The notes beneath the pieces are model-generated. The model worked only from the letters and a program-made list of their open reading frames with translations. It was not told where the DNA came from and did not search any database. DNA of 64,000 bases from Hydrogenophaga sp. A37 (GTDB lineage Bacteria > Pseudomonadota > Gammaproteobacteria > Burkholderiales > Burkholderiaceae_C). Below are positions 37,702 to 45,407 of the stretch, piece after piece. Position 1 is the first letter of the stretch, and each line of letters begins with the position of its first letter. Made by a program: the position numbers and the translations under genes. Location: the NCBI RefSeq assembly GCF_002001205.1, contig NZ_MUNZ01000079.1, forward strand, positions 1-64,000, in the 5' to 3' direction.

Positions 37702-38982
37702 ATGCGCCATCCACCGGTCTTCGGCCCCCACCTCAAAGGCTTCCCCACCGGTGGCGCGCAGCTCACGCGCGAGCAGATTCCCCAACAAGGCTGGCAGCTG
37801 CTTCGCGGTGACCTGGCCCTGCCGCTGGCGGTGATCAAACAACCTGCCCTGCAGCACAACCTGCGCTGGATGCGTGACTTCTGCGCGCAGCGCGGCATCG
37901 ATCTCGCGCCGCACGGCAAGACCACCATGTCGCCCGAGCTGTGGGCGATGCAGCTGGAGGCGGGCGCCTGGGGCATCAGCTTCGCCACCGTGTTCCAGGC
38001 GGCGGTTGGCGTGCGCCATGGCGTTGCACGCATCGTCATCGCCAACCAGGTGCTGCAGCCCGCCGAGCTGGACGCCTTGGTGGCGCTGCACATCGAGTGG
38101 CCCGCGCTGCGCTCGCTGTTTCTCGTGGACTCGATGGCGCAGGTCGACCTTATCGAAGCCTGGGCGCTCCAGCGCGGCTGGGTGGGGCGTTTCGACGTGC
38201 TGCTGGAGCTCGGCATGGCCGGTCAGCGCACTGGCGTGCGCGAGCCGGGCGCCGCCCGCGAGCTGGCACGGCGCATCGCTGCCAGCCCCGCTCTGCGCCT
38301 GTGTGGTGTGGAGTGTTACGAGGGCCTTGTGGCCCGTTGCGATCACGCCAAGGACCGCGCCGCCGTCAGCGAGCTGATGGACCGCGTGGACCTGCTGGCC
38401 CGCGAAGGCGTGGCCCAGGGGTGGTTTGGCCAAGCCGACGAGATTGTCATCAGCGCCGGTGGCTCCGCCATCTTCGACCTCGTGGCCGAGCGCATGACAC
38501 CCGACCTTGGCGTGCCCGTGCGCGGCATCCTGCGCTCGGGTTGTTACCTCACGCACGACCACCTGCGCTACCAGCGTTACCTGTGTTGTGTGGGCGAGCG
38601 TCTGAACCTGCGCGAAACCCTGAAACCCGCGCTGGAGGTGCTGGCCTGTGTGCAGAGCTGTCCCGAACCCGGGCTGGCGTTGCTCGGCATGGGCCGGCGC
38701 GACGTGTCGCACGATCTGGACATGCCCTTGCCGCTCTGGCGGTCGGATGCCAAGGGGGGTGCGCCGAGAGCCGTGCCCGCCCACTGGCACATCGATGCCC
38801 TGAACGACCAGCACGCCTACCTGCGCTTTGAACCGGTGGCGCCCCAGAGTGAATGGCCGCAGCTCGGCGAAACCGTGGCCTCGGGTATCTCTCACCCCTG
38901 CACCACCTTCGACAAGTGGCGCTGGCTGCCCGTGGTGGATGATGGCTACCGCGTGGTCGATGCCGTCACCACCTGGTTCTGA
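37702..38982 (+). CDS. PLP-dependent D-amino-acid dehydratase/deaminase-like protein
   Basis: This 426-residue protein joins an alanine-racemase-type barrel to a D-serine-dehydratase-like C-terminal domain, the layout of eukaryotic-type D-serine dehydratase and D-threonine aldolase. The pyridoxal phosphate lysine is Lys73 in PHGKTTM. A probable zinc site is His398-x-Cys400 (SHPCTTFDKW). It would act on a D-amino acid such as D-serine, giving pyruvate and ammonia, but the substrate is not fixed by sequence. It lies 6 bp after the small gene that follows parC. Confidence 0.88.
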   Translation: MRHPPVFGPHLKGFPTGGAQLTREQIPQQGWQLLRGDLALPLAVIKQPALQHNLRWMRDFCAQRGIDLAPHGKTTMSPELWAMQLEAGAWGISFATVFQAAVGVRHGVARIVIANQVLQPAELDALVALHIEWPALRSLFLVDSMAQVDLIEAWALQRGWVGRFDVLLELGMAGQRTGVREPGAARELARRIAASPALRLCGVECYEGLVARCDHAKDRAAVSELMDRVDLLAREGVAQGWFGQADEIVISAGGSAIFDLVAERMTPDLGVPVRGILRSGCYLTHDHLRYQRYLCCVGERLNLRETLKPALEVLACVQSCPEPGLALLGMGRRDVSHDLDMPLPLWRSDAKGGAPRAVPAHWHIDALNDQHAYLRFEPVAPQSEWPQLGETVASGISHPCTTFDKWRWLPVVDDGYRVVDAVTTWF

Positions 38983-39055
38983 CCCGGCGCCTTTCGGGGC
39001 TGGTTCCGAATCCGCGTGCTAACCTGCGCAGCGTTTTTCAACCCAAGAGGCAAAC

Positions 39056-39451
39056 ATGCTGAACTCTCTCAAGAACTGGCTGTTGGTGGTGTCGTCTGGC
39101 CTGTTGCTGACCGCTTGCGGCGGTGGCAGTGACGACCCAACTCCCCACGGCGCGATCGCGCTCAACGCCACCCAACCGGCGGCGCTGATCGTGACCAACT
39201 TCATTTCCCAGGAAACAGCCAACGCGGCGGCGGTCACCCGCTGTGGCGGTGAAGGTTGTGTGGTGGTTTTCGAGTTCTCCGGCAAGGGCAGCTGCGGCGC
39301 GCTGGCCACGGGCGGTGGCAGCGCGCTGGTGTGGGGCGTGTCGGGCGGTGCCACCCAGGCCGAGGCCGAAGCGGGCGCTCTGGCGCAGTGCCAGGCCAAG
39401 GGTGGCCGCAACTGCAGCATTCCCAGCGCCATCCCTGGCAAGTGCATGTGA
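39056..39451 (+). CDS. DUF4189-type lipoprotein
   Basis: This 131-residue protein has a lipoprotein signal peptide (LLLTACGGG) and a mature domain with the DUF4189 pattern: GAIALN at the start, a cysteine-containing middle (CGGEGCVVV) and AEAEAGALAQCQAKGGRNC near the end. The four or more cysteines probably form disulfides in the periplasm. Function is unknown for the family. AAGAGG lies about six bases before the ATG. It stands alone. Confidence 0.85.
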   Translation: MLNSLKNWLLVVSSGLLLTACGGGSDDPTPHGAIALNATQPAALIVTNFISQETANAAAVTRCGGEGCVVVFEFSGKGSCGALATGGGSALVWGVSGGATQAEAEAGALAQCQAKGGRNCSIPSAIPGKCM

Positions 39452-39512
39452 TCCAGACCTGGTTGGCGGTATCGAAGGCCGCCTTCACCATGAAGGCGCT
39501 GAGTGGGGTCGT

Positions 39513-39935
39513 TCAGACCGCGCTTTCCGCAAACGCCTTGTAGTTGTTGAGGATCGCCTGCCAACCACCGACCTGGTACTCGGCTGGGAAGGTCGCGTCG
39601 GGGGTGAAACTCACGGTCAGCTCGGTGTGGCCGTCCTTCTCGCTGAACACCGCCAGCACCCGCCGGTCTTCACCCAGTGCATAGACCAGACGCTGCAGCG
39701 GGACCACCTCGGTGTAGGTGCCTTCGAAATCAAAGCCCATGGAGCCGTCGCGCGCTTCCATGCGCGTGCGCAGCACGCCGCCGACGCGCAGGTCGTTTTC
39801 CGCTCGTGGGCAATGCCACTCCGGCGCCGCGTGGTTCCACTGGACGATGGCCTCAGGGTCGGTGTACGCGGCCCATGCGCGGGCGGAATCACATTGCACG
39901 AGGACCCGCACGGTGAGCAGGGTGTTGTCGATCAT
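39513..39935 (-). CDS. SRPBCC family protein (AHSA1-like)
   Basis: This 140-residue protein has the START-like helix-grip fold of the AHSA1/polyketide cyclase group (VQCDSARAWAAYTDPEAIVQWN, GTYTEVVPLQRLVYAL, VGGWQAILNNYKAF). Such proteins bind small hydrophobic ligands; the role here is unknown. I chose the ATG at 39935 because AAAGGA lies 9 bases upstream. The open frame continues further upstream but without family similarity. Confidence 0.87.
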   Translation of the reverse strand: MIDNTLLTVRVLVQCDSARAWAAYTDPEAIVQWNHAAPEWHCPRAENDLRVGGVLRTRMEARDGSMGFDFEGTYTEVVPLQRLVYALGEDRRVLAVFSEKDGHTELTVSFTPDATFPAEYQVGGWQAILNNYKAFAESAV

Positions 39936-40051
39936 GGTTCGTCGTCCTTTCAAAAGCCTGAGATGCACAGGGCTCTGGAAGATACCCGAAGCTTCACCCA
40001 GCGAGACGCAAGGGATGAGCCGCCTGTGTTGGGGGGATGGCTCTAAACTTG

Positions 40052-40062
40052 CTGCACCGCAG
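40052..40062. promoter_or_regulatory. PhaR-like operator, upstream copy
   Basis: CTGCACCGCAG matches the CTGC-N3-GCAG pattern reported for the polyhydroxyalkanoate regulator PhaR. It lies 10 bp before the -35 element of the phasin promoter and is followed by CATAAA, as is the downstream copy. Confidence 0.55.
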
Positions 40063-40072
40063 CATAAAACGC

Positions 40073-40100
40073 TTGCCATCATCGGGAATACCCGTAGAAT
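40073..40100 (+). promoter_or_regulatory. Phasin promoter
   Basis: TTGCCA (-35) and TAGAAT (-10) are separated by 16 bp. Transcription would start near 40107, giving a leader of about 80 bases before the phasin ATG. Confidence 0.65.
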
Positions 40101-40110
40101 CACACCCATG

Positions 40111-40121
40111 CTGCACTGCAA
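40111..40121. promoter_or_regulatory. PhaR-like operator, downstream copy
   Basis: CTGCACTGCAA, containing the palindrome TGCA-C-TGCA, lies just past the expected transcription start, where a bound repressor would block elongation or polymerase entry. It shares the surrounding GCTGCA...CATAAA frame with the upstream copy. Confidence 0.55.
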
Positions 40122-40186
40122 CATAAATCGACAATCGATGCATGTTCACCGGCGGCTTCTCAACCCTCCACTTCAAGGAACCTGAA

Positions 40187-40729
40187 ATGAACAACCCCGC
40201 TGAACAATTGATCGCCGCCAACAAAGCCAACCTGGAAGCCCTCGAAGGCGCCGCCAAGAAGGCCTACACCGGCGTGGAAAAGCTGGTCGACCTGAACATG
40301 GCCGCCTCCAAGGCCGCCTTGGGCGAGTCTTTCAGCTACGCCCACGCTGTCATGGCCGTCAAGACGCCCCAGGAATTCATGACCCTGCAAACCAGTTTCT
40401 TCCAGCCTCTGGCTGAGAAGTCGGTCGCCTACTTCCAGCATGTGCAAAGCATTGCCACCGAAGGCAGCGCCGATTTCACCAAGCAGGTCGAAGCCAAGAT
40501 GGCCGAAGCCCAGAAGGCGTTCGGCGCCTCCGTGGACCAGTTGGTGAAGAGTGCACCGGCCGGCTCCGAAACCGCCGTGGCCGCCTTCCAGAGCGCGTTG
40601 AGCAACGGCCAGAAGGCCGTTGAGCAGACCCAGGCCGCCATCAAGAAGGCCACGACCGCCGCCCAAGCCAACTTCACGGCTGCTTCCAAGCAAGCCACCG
40701 ATCTGGCCAAGAAGGCCTCCAAGGTCTGA
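40187..40729 (+). CDS. Phasin family protein
   Basis: This 180-residue, mostly helical, alanine/lysine-rich protein belongs to the phasin group that coats polyhydroxyalkanoate granules (NPAEQLIAANKANLEALEG, TPQEFMTLQTSFFQPLAEK). It lacks a signal peptide and binds granule surfaces through amphipathic helices. The ATG at 40187 has AAGGAA upstream; an upstream ATG at 40142 lacks one. The promoter is flanked by two PhaR-like operators, so expression probably rises when granules titrate PhaR. A strong terminator follows. Confidence 0.93.
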   Translation: MNNPAEQLIAANKANLEALEGAAKKAYTGVEKLVDLNMAASKAALGESFSYAHAVMAVKTPQEFMTLQTSFFQPLAEKSVAYFQHVQSIATEGSADFTKQVEAKMAEAQKAFGASVDQLVKSAPAGSETAVAAFQSALSNGQKAVEQTQAAIKKATTAAQANFTAASKQATDLAKKASKV

Positions 40730-40767
40730 TTGACCCGGATGTGAGCGGCCTTCGGGCCGTGACCACC

Positions 40768-40805
40768 CCAACAAAAGAGGCTCCTTCGGGAGCCTCTTTT
40801 GTTGG
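40768..40805. terminator. Bidirectional terminator after phasin
   Basis: CAACAAAAGAGGCTCC and its complement pair around TTCG, a 16-bp or longer stem with A-rich and T-rich flanks. It serves the phasin gene and the convergent metalloprotease-like gene. Confidence 0.93.
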
Positions 40806-40820
40806 GCAAAGCGGCCGCCT

Positions 40821-41399
40821 TCACAACTGGCCAGCCTCCACCCAGAACCGTTCTCGGGCGATGCCCGCGAGCCAGGCCTTGAAGCGCGCCCTGTGCGCCT
40901 CCCAGGGGGCGGCCAGAGGCGCGCGAGGGTCTTCGCTCAGCGAATAGGCCATGCCCTCGACGAACCATGTGGGCATGAGCAGCCGCCGGATCACGCCCAG
41001 GCGCTGCCCCTGCAAGACGTGGATCAGCTCGTGGCGGATGAAATGGGGTTGCCAGGCTCGAGGCGCCAGAACGATGCCCCAGGTGCCCACCGTCACCGCC
41101 GCCCTCGCTCCCAGCCCGAAACGGTCGGCACAGGCCTGCGTCGCGCAGAACACCGCTCGGGGTGCTGTTTCCAGCGGGGCAATGGAATCCGACACGAACG
41201 CCATGCCTTCGGCATAGAGGTCACTGGCTGCTTGCCAGCGCTGTGGATCGTCGGTGCAAACCGGTCCCCGGTCGCACGAGAGACCCACCAGCGCGGGCGC
41301 CAGCACGCGCACGGGTTTGACCAGCAGCCAGGCCGCGAGCGGCGTCACCACCAGCAGCAAGAAGGCCAGGCGCAGGAGCAACAGGCGTTTGGTCTTCAT
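40821..41399 (-). CDS. Membrane-anchored protein with HExxH zinc motif
   Basis: This 192-residue protein has an N-terminal membrane anchor (LLLLRLAFLLLVVTPLAAWLL) and a short domain with RHELIHVLQ, a HExxH zinc-binding motif (His123, Glu124, His127). A glutamate 21 residues later (FVEGMAYSL, Glu148) could be the third ligand, as in gluzincin peptidases. Two cysteine pairs may form disulfides outside the membrane. It could be a small peptidase, but activity is unproven and I do not recognise a named family. An SRPBCC gene lies 10 bp upstream on the same strand. Confidence 0.82.
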   Translation of the reverse strand: MKTKRLLLLRLAFLLLVVTPLAAWLLVKPVRVLAPALVGLSCDRGPVCTDDPQRWQAASDLYAEGMAFVSDSIAPLETAPRAVFCATQACADRFGLGARAAVTVGTWGIVLAPRAWQPHFIRHELIHVLQGQRLGVIRRLLMPTWFVEGMAYSLSEDPRAPLAAPWEAHRARFKAWLAGIARERFWVEAGQL

Positions 41400-41409
41400 G
41401 GGTCCCTGT

Positions 41410-41838
41410 TCAATCGGGCGAGCCCGTCTCCGCCATCTGCTTGAGCCGCGCCAGCGTCACCGGCAGTCCGGCGTCCAGCTGGCGTTTCAGCGCCGGGCCG
41501 ATCAACGAGGACAACAGGCCCGAGAGCGTCACCCGGTGCACCACCTCGGTCTGCGAGGGTCCGAGTGGGGTCATTTCATGCTCGAACACCATGCGCAGCA
41601 GCAGCGGAATGCGCGATTCCACCGTGAACCCGCGCGCCGGATCGGCGAAGGTCACCACCATGGGCACCGTGTTGCCCTGGGTCGGTGTCAGCGTGCCGCG
41701 CGAGCCGGCGGCCAACGGACCGTCCAGCGTGGCGGCCCTGGTGTCCGGGTCCCACTGACGCCAGTGGGGTACGTCGGCGTAGATCTGAAAGATCGGGCCT
41801 GGCGGGGTGGAGATGGTGATGCGATGTTCAATCAACAT
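41410..41838 (-). CDS. SRPBCC family protein (polyketide cyclase-like)
   Basis: This 142-residue protein has the helix-grip fold (ITISTPPGPIFQIYADVPHWRQWDP) and ends in the long C-terminal helix typical of the group. It probably binds a hydrophobic ligand; the role is unknown. It starts with ATG at 41838 and lies 10 bp upstream of the HExxH gene on the same strand, so the two are probably co-transcribed. Confidence 0.87.
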   Translation of the reverse strand: MLIEHRITISTPPGPIFQIYADVPHWRQWDPDTRAATLDGPLAAGSRGTLTPTQGNTVPMVVTFADPARGFTVESRIPLLLRMVFEHEMTPLGPSQTEVVHRVTLSGLLSSLIGPALKRQLDAGLPVTLARLKQMAETGSPD

Positions 41839-41947
41839 GTTGCGGTCGCTTGGTGTGTCGGTTGTCGGCCTCCAAGCGAACTCACGCGCTCTGTGCCGCC
41901 GCCCTTGCGTTTAGACTGGTTTTTACGGGTTCATGAGGAGGCGCTGT

Positions 41948-43264
41948 GTGCATGGGCCGCTTCGAATGGAACCCTCCGAACCTGCTTTTCGTCCGCCATC
42001 AATCATGTTCCCTATGTTGAAACCCCCGCTCACCATCGGCCTGTGCACACAGGTTGTTTCGACGGCACGCGGAACAGTCCATGTGGGCATCGCGCTGTTG
42101 TTCGCTGTGCTGGTGACAGCGTGCGGCGGGGGCGAAGCCCAGGGTGATGCTGTTCAGCTCGACCGGGCGCCGCAAAAGGAGGTGGTCGGGACGGCCGGAC
42201 CCCAGTCAGTGCCTGGCGCTTTCCGCAAAGAAGCCGAGATTATGGAGGCCGCGGCGGTGTTGAACCGCCAGGAACTCGACAAGGCAGCCTTGGCACAACC
42301 ATTGCAACCCATGCAACAGACCGCAGGGTCGACGGAGCCCCGCACGCTGAATGCGGTTACCAAGGCGGCGACGGCATCGGTGCCGGTCTATCGCTTTTAC
42401 AACGCTTCAACCGGTGCCCACTTCTACACCACCAGTGCGACCGAGCGGGACTCGATCCGAGCCCGTCTGCCCAGTTATTCCTACGAAGGCACGGCCTTTG
42501 AGGCCCTGGCGCAGGCTGGCACAGGATTGGCACCTGTCTACCGCTTCTACAACACGCAAACCGGCGTGCATTTCTACACGATCAGCGAGTCCGAGAAGAA
42601 CCTGGTGCGCGACAGCTTGCCGCAGTTCCATCTGGAAGGGGTGGCCTACTACGCCAGCCAGGTGGCTGCCACGGGTTTTCGGCCGCTGTACCGGTCTTAC
42701 GTGCTGAACAAAGGCTTCCACTTCTATTCCGTCAACGCGTCGGAGACCGCTGGTTTGGCTCAGTACCGCGCTGAAGGCGTTGGGTACTACGTGGTGGGCA
42801 CGGCGCCCGAGCCCGATCCCGGAACCGCCGACGCCACCTGTCAGTTGGCCAACTTTCAGGTCGACCTGATGCAACAGATCAATGCCGCCCGTGCCGTGGC
42901 GCGCAGTTGCGGCAGCACGGCCCGCCCGGCCGCCACCGCTGTGTCGTGGGACGCCGCCCTGGCTGCGGCCGCTGCGCGCCATTCCAGCGACATGGCCCAA
43001 AACAACTTCTTCAGCCACACCGGCAGCGATGGCAGCACCGTGGGGCTGCGCGCCACGGCAGCGGGCTACAGCTGGTCGGCCATTGGAGAAAACATTGCGG
43101 CAGGTCACACCACTGTGTCGGAGGTGATGACCGGTTGGCTCAGCAGCGAAGGGCACTGCAACAACATCATGAACAGCGCCTACACCCATGTCGCCCTGGC
43201 TTGTGTGGCGAAGCCGGGCACCACCTACACCAGGTATTGGACGATGGTGCTGGGCCGGCACTGA
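41948..43264 (+). CDS. Lipoprotein with DUF5648 repeats and CAP domain
   Basis: The mature protein begins at a lipobox (VLVTACGGG, Cys59 from this start). Three DUF5648-type repeats (YRFYNASTGAHFYT, YRFYNTQTGVHFYT, YRSYVLNKGFHFYS) are followed by a CAP/SCP domain with the usual His-Glu-Glu-His pattern (FFSHTG, GENIAAGHT, GWLSSEGHCNNIMN). It shares the DUF5648 block with the lyase-type lipoprotein at 3348, which suggests that this block is a surface or ligand-binding adaptor. CAP proteins bind sterols or act on peptides; the role here is unknown. The start is uncertain: GTG at 41948 has an ideal AGGAGG six bases upstream; ATGs at 41933, 41966 and 42005 lack one. Confidence 0.85.
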   Translation: MHGPLRMEPSEPAFRPPSIMFPMLKPPLTIGLCTQVVSTARGTVHVGIALLFAVLVTACGGGEAQGDAVQLDRAPQKEVVGTAGPQSVPGAFRKEAEIMEAAAVLNRQELDKAALAQPLQPMQQTAGSTEPRTLNAVTKAATASVPVYRFYNASTGAHFYTTSATERDSIRARLPSYSYEGTAFEALAQAGTGLAPVYRFYNTQTGVHFYTISESEKNLVRDSLPQFHLEGVAYYASQVAATGFRPLYRSYVLNKGFHFYSVNASETAGLAQYRAEGVGYYVVGTAPEPDPGTADATCQLANFQVDLMQQINAARAVARSCGSTARPAATAVSWDAALAAAAARHSSDMAQNNFFSHTGSDGSTVGLRATAAGYSWSAIGENIAAGHTTVSEVMTGWLSSEGHCNNIMNSAYTHVALACVAKPGTTYTRYWTMVLGRH

Positions 43265-43277
43265 CTCGCCGGGACGC

Positions 43278-43748
43278 TCAGCCCAACTCAGCAATCAGCT
43301 CAATCTCGACACAAGCGCCCATCGGGATCTGCGCGACGCCGAACGCGCTGCGCGCGTGCGCGCCAGCCTTCGGGCCGAAGACCTCACCCAGCAGCTCGCT
43401 GCAGCCGTTGGTGACGAGGTGTTGCTCGGTGTAGGTGGCGGTGCTGTTGACCAGGCTCATGACCTTGACGATGCGTTTGACATCGTCGAGCGTCTTGCCA
43501 CCGGCCAGGCAGGCGGCGGCGAGGGTGCCCATGAGGTCGATGGCGATGGCGCGGGCGGCGGCCTTGCCTTCTTCGGTGGTCATGGTCAGACCGAGCTGGC
43601 CGACCCAGGGCTTGCCTTCTTTCTTGGCGATGTGGCCGCTCAGGAAGACGAGGTTTCCGGTCTGCACGAAGGGCACGTAGGCAGCGGCGGGAATGGCCAC
43701 GGGTGGCAGGGCGATGCCCAGTTGGGACAACTTGTCGTAAACGCTCAT
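43278..43748 (-). CDS. RidA family protein
   Basis: This 156-residue protein belongs to the RidA/YjgF family, whose members hydrolyse reactive enamine/imine intermediates formed by PLP enzymes. The phrases GNLVFLSGHIAKKEGKPW, VKVMSLVNST and GAHARSAFGVAQIPMGACVEIELIAELG match the longer (about 150-residue) subgroup. The arginine in HARSAFGV corresponds to the substrate-binding arginine. The ATG at 43748 has AGGAG upstream. It is convergent with the CAP lipoprotein gene. Confidence 0.92.
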   Translation of the reverse strand: MSVYDKLSQLGIALPPVAIPAAAYVPFVQTGNLVFLSGHIAKKEGKPWVGQLGLTMTTEEGKAAARAIAIDLMGTLAAACLAGGKTLDDVKRIVKVMSLVNSTATYTEQHLVTNGCSELLGEVFGPKAGAHARSAFGVAQIPMGACVEIELIAELG

Positions 43749-43963
43749 GGAAGGCTCCTGAAGGCTGGGAATGGGGCACTGCGACCGGGGTGGCGCAGGG
43801 GTGCGGGCCATTCTATCGGCGGGGGTGGTCGTCAGCGGTTCTTCAGCGCACTGCTGGAATAATCGAGGGCTTTTGTTTCGCGATCCGGTGCCAGGCCCTC
43901 CTGGCCAGCCCCGGCTCCCCATGAACCAGGCGACCGGCCGAGTCGCCCGCTGGAGACACCACG
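43749..43963 (+). promoter_or_regulatory. Structured leader upstream of antiporter gene (possible)
   Basis: A -10-like AATAAT (43858-43863) is followed by about 95 bases with several hairpins. GAGGGC (43865-43870) can pair with GCCCTC (43895-43900), and this competes with CCAGG-ccct-CCTGG (43891-43904). GGCGAC/GTCGCC (43929-43947) forms a stem just before the ribosome binding site. The alternatives could be regulatory, but no known riboswitch class is recognised. Confidence 0.3.
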
Positions 43964-45388
43964 ATGAAGACCCTTTCCCCGCGCGCTGTGGCCCGCCTGG
44001 CCGCCCTGGCCGCCGGCTTGCTGCCCGTGCTCGCGCAGGCCGCCGACATGGACGGCAGCCAGCTGTCCGTGCTCTGGGGCGTGCCATTTGCCGGCATCCT
44101 GCTGTCGATCGCGCTGGTGCCGCTGGTGGCGCCGCTCTTCTGGCACCACCACTTCGGCAAGGTGTCGGCGGCCTGGGCGCTGGCGTTCCTGCTGCCGTTT
44201 GCCGTGGTGTTTGGCCCGACGGCCGCGGGCGCCGGCATCGCGCACGCGATGCTGGCCGAGTACATCCCTTTCATCATCCTGCTCACCGCGCTCTACACCG
44301 TGGCAGGCGGTATCTTCATCCGCGGCAACCTGCATGGCGGCCCTGGGCTGAACACGGCGATTCTGGCCGTGGGCGCGGTGCTGGCCAGCTTCATGGGCAC
44401 CACCGGCGCGTCGATGCTGCTGATCCGTCCGCTGATCCGCGCCAACGACCACCGCAAACACGTGGTGCACGTGGTGGTGTTCTTCATCTTCATCGTCTCG
44501 AACGCCGGCGGTTCGCTCACGCCGCTGGGCGACCCGCCGCTGTTCCTGGGTTTCCTGAAAGGGGTGGATTTTTCCTGGACGCTGATCCACATCCTGCCCG
44601 AGACGGCGTTCCTGCTGGCCGCGCTGCTGGCGCTGTTCTACGGCATCGACTGGTGGTACTACCACCGCAAGGAAGAAGTCCAGCCGAAAGACCCGACGCC
44701 TGACGACCGGACGTTCGGTTTTGACGGCGGCATCAACTTCGTGCTGCTGGCCGTGGTGGTGGCGCTGGTGCTGATGAGCGGGCTGTGGAAGTCCAGCGTG
44801 TCGTTCAACATCGCCGGCACCGAGGTGGGCCTGCCGGGCCTGCTGCGCGACCTCGGCCTGATCGCGGTGACGGTGGCCTCGCTGCAGCTGACGCCTTCGG
44901 GTGTGCACGCCGACAACCAGTTTGCCTGGGCGCCGATGCAGGAGGTGGCCAAGCTGTTCGCGGGCATCTTCCTGACCATCATCCCGGTGATCGCCATGCT
45001 CAAGGCCGGCGTCGACGGCCCGTTTGGCGCCGTGGTGCGCGCGGTGACCAACCCCGACGGCTCGCCGAACCCGGCCATGTACTTCTGGGCCACGGGCCTG
45101 CTCAGCTCCTTCCTGGACAACGCGCCGACCTACCTCGTGTTCTTCAACACCGCCGGCGGCGACCCGGCCGTGCTCATGACCACGCTGGCCCCCACGCTGG
45201 TGGCGATTTCGGCGGGCGCGGTTTTCATGGGCGCCAACAGCTACATCGGCAACGCACCCAACCTGATGGTCAAGGCCATCGCCGAAGACCGTGGCGTCAA
45301 GATGCCCAGCTTCTTCGGCTACATGATCTGGTCGGTCGGCATCCTGGTGCCGTTGTTTGCCATCATGACCTGGCTCTTCTTTGTTTGA
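43964..45388 (+). CDS. Sodium:proton antiporter, NhaD-like
   Basis: This 474-residue inner-membrane protein belongs to the ion transporter superfamily that includes NhaD and citrate transporters. After a signal-like first segment it has 11-12 hydrophobic segments, with NAGGSLTPLGDPPLFLG in the first half and SSFLDNAPTYLVFF plus GANSYIGNAPN in the second, the re-entrant motifs of this superfamily. It probably exchanges Na+ for H+. GGAG lies upstream of the ATG. nhaA occurs 2.8 kb downstream. Confidence 0.9.
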   Translation: MKTLSPRAVARLAALAAGLLPVLAQAADMDGSQLSVLWGVPFAGILLSIALVPLVAPLFWHHHFGKVSAAWALAFLLPFAVVFGPTAAGAGIAHAMLAEYIPFIILLTALYTVAGGIFIRGNLHGGPGLNTAILAVGAVLASFMGTTGASMLLIRPLIRANDHRKHVVHVVVFFIFIVSNAGGSLTPLGDPPLFLGFLKGVDFSWTLIHILPETAFLLAALLALFYGIDWWYYHRKEEVQPKDPTPDDRTFGFDGGINFVLLAVVVALVLMSGLWKSSVSFNIAGTEVGLPGLLRDLGLIAVTVASLQLTPSGVHADNQFAWAPMQEVAKLFAGIFLTIIPVIAMLKAGVDGPFGAVVRAVTNPDGSPNPAMYFWATGLLSSFLDNAPTYLVFFNTAGGDPAVLMTTLAPTLVAISAGAVFMGANSYIGNAPNLMVKAIAEDRGVKMPSFFGYMIWSVGILVPLFAIMTWLFFV

Positions 45389-45407
45389 TGAACGGTGCGA
45401 TGCCCGA

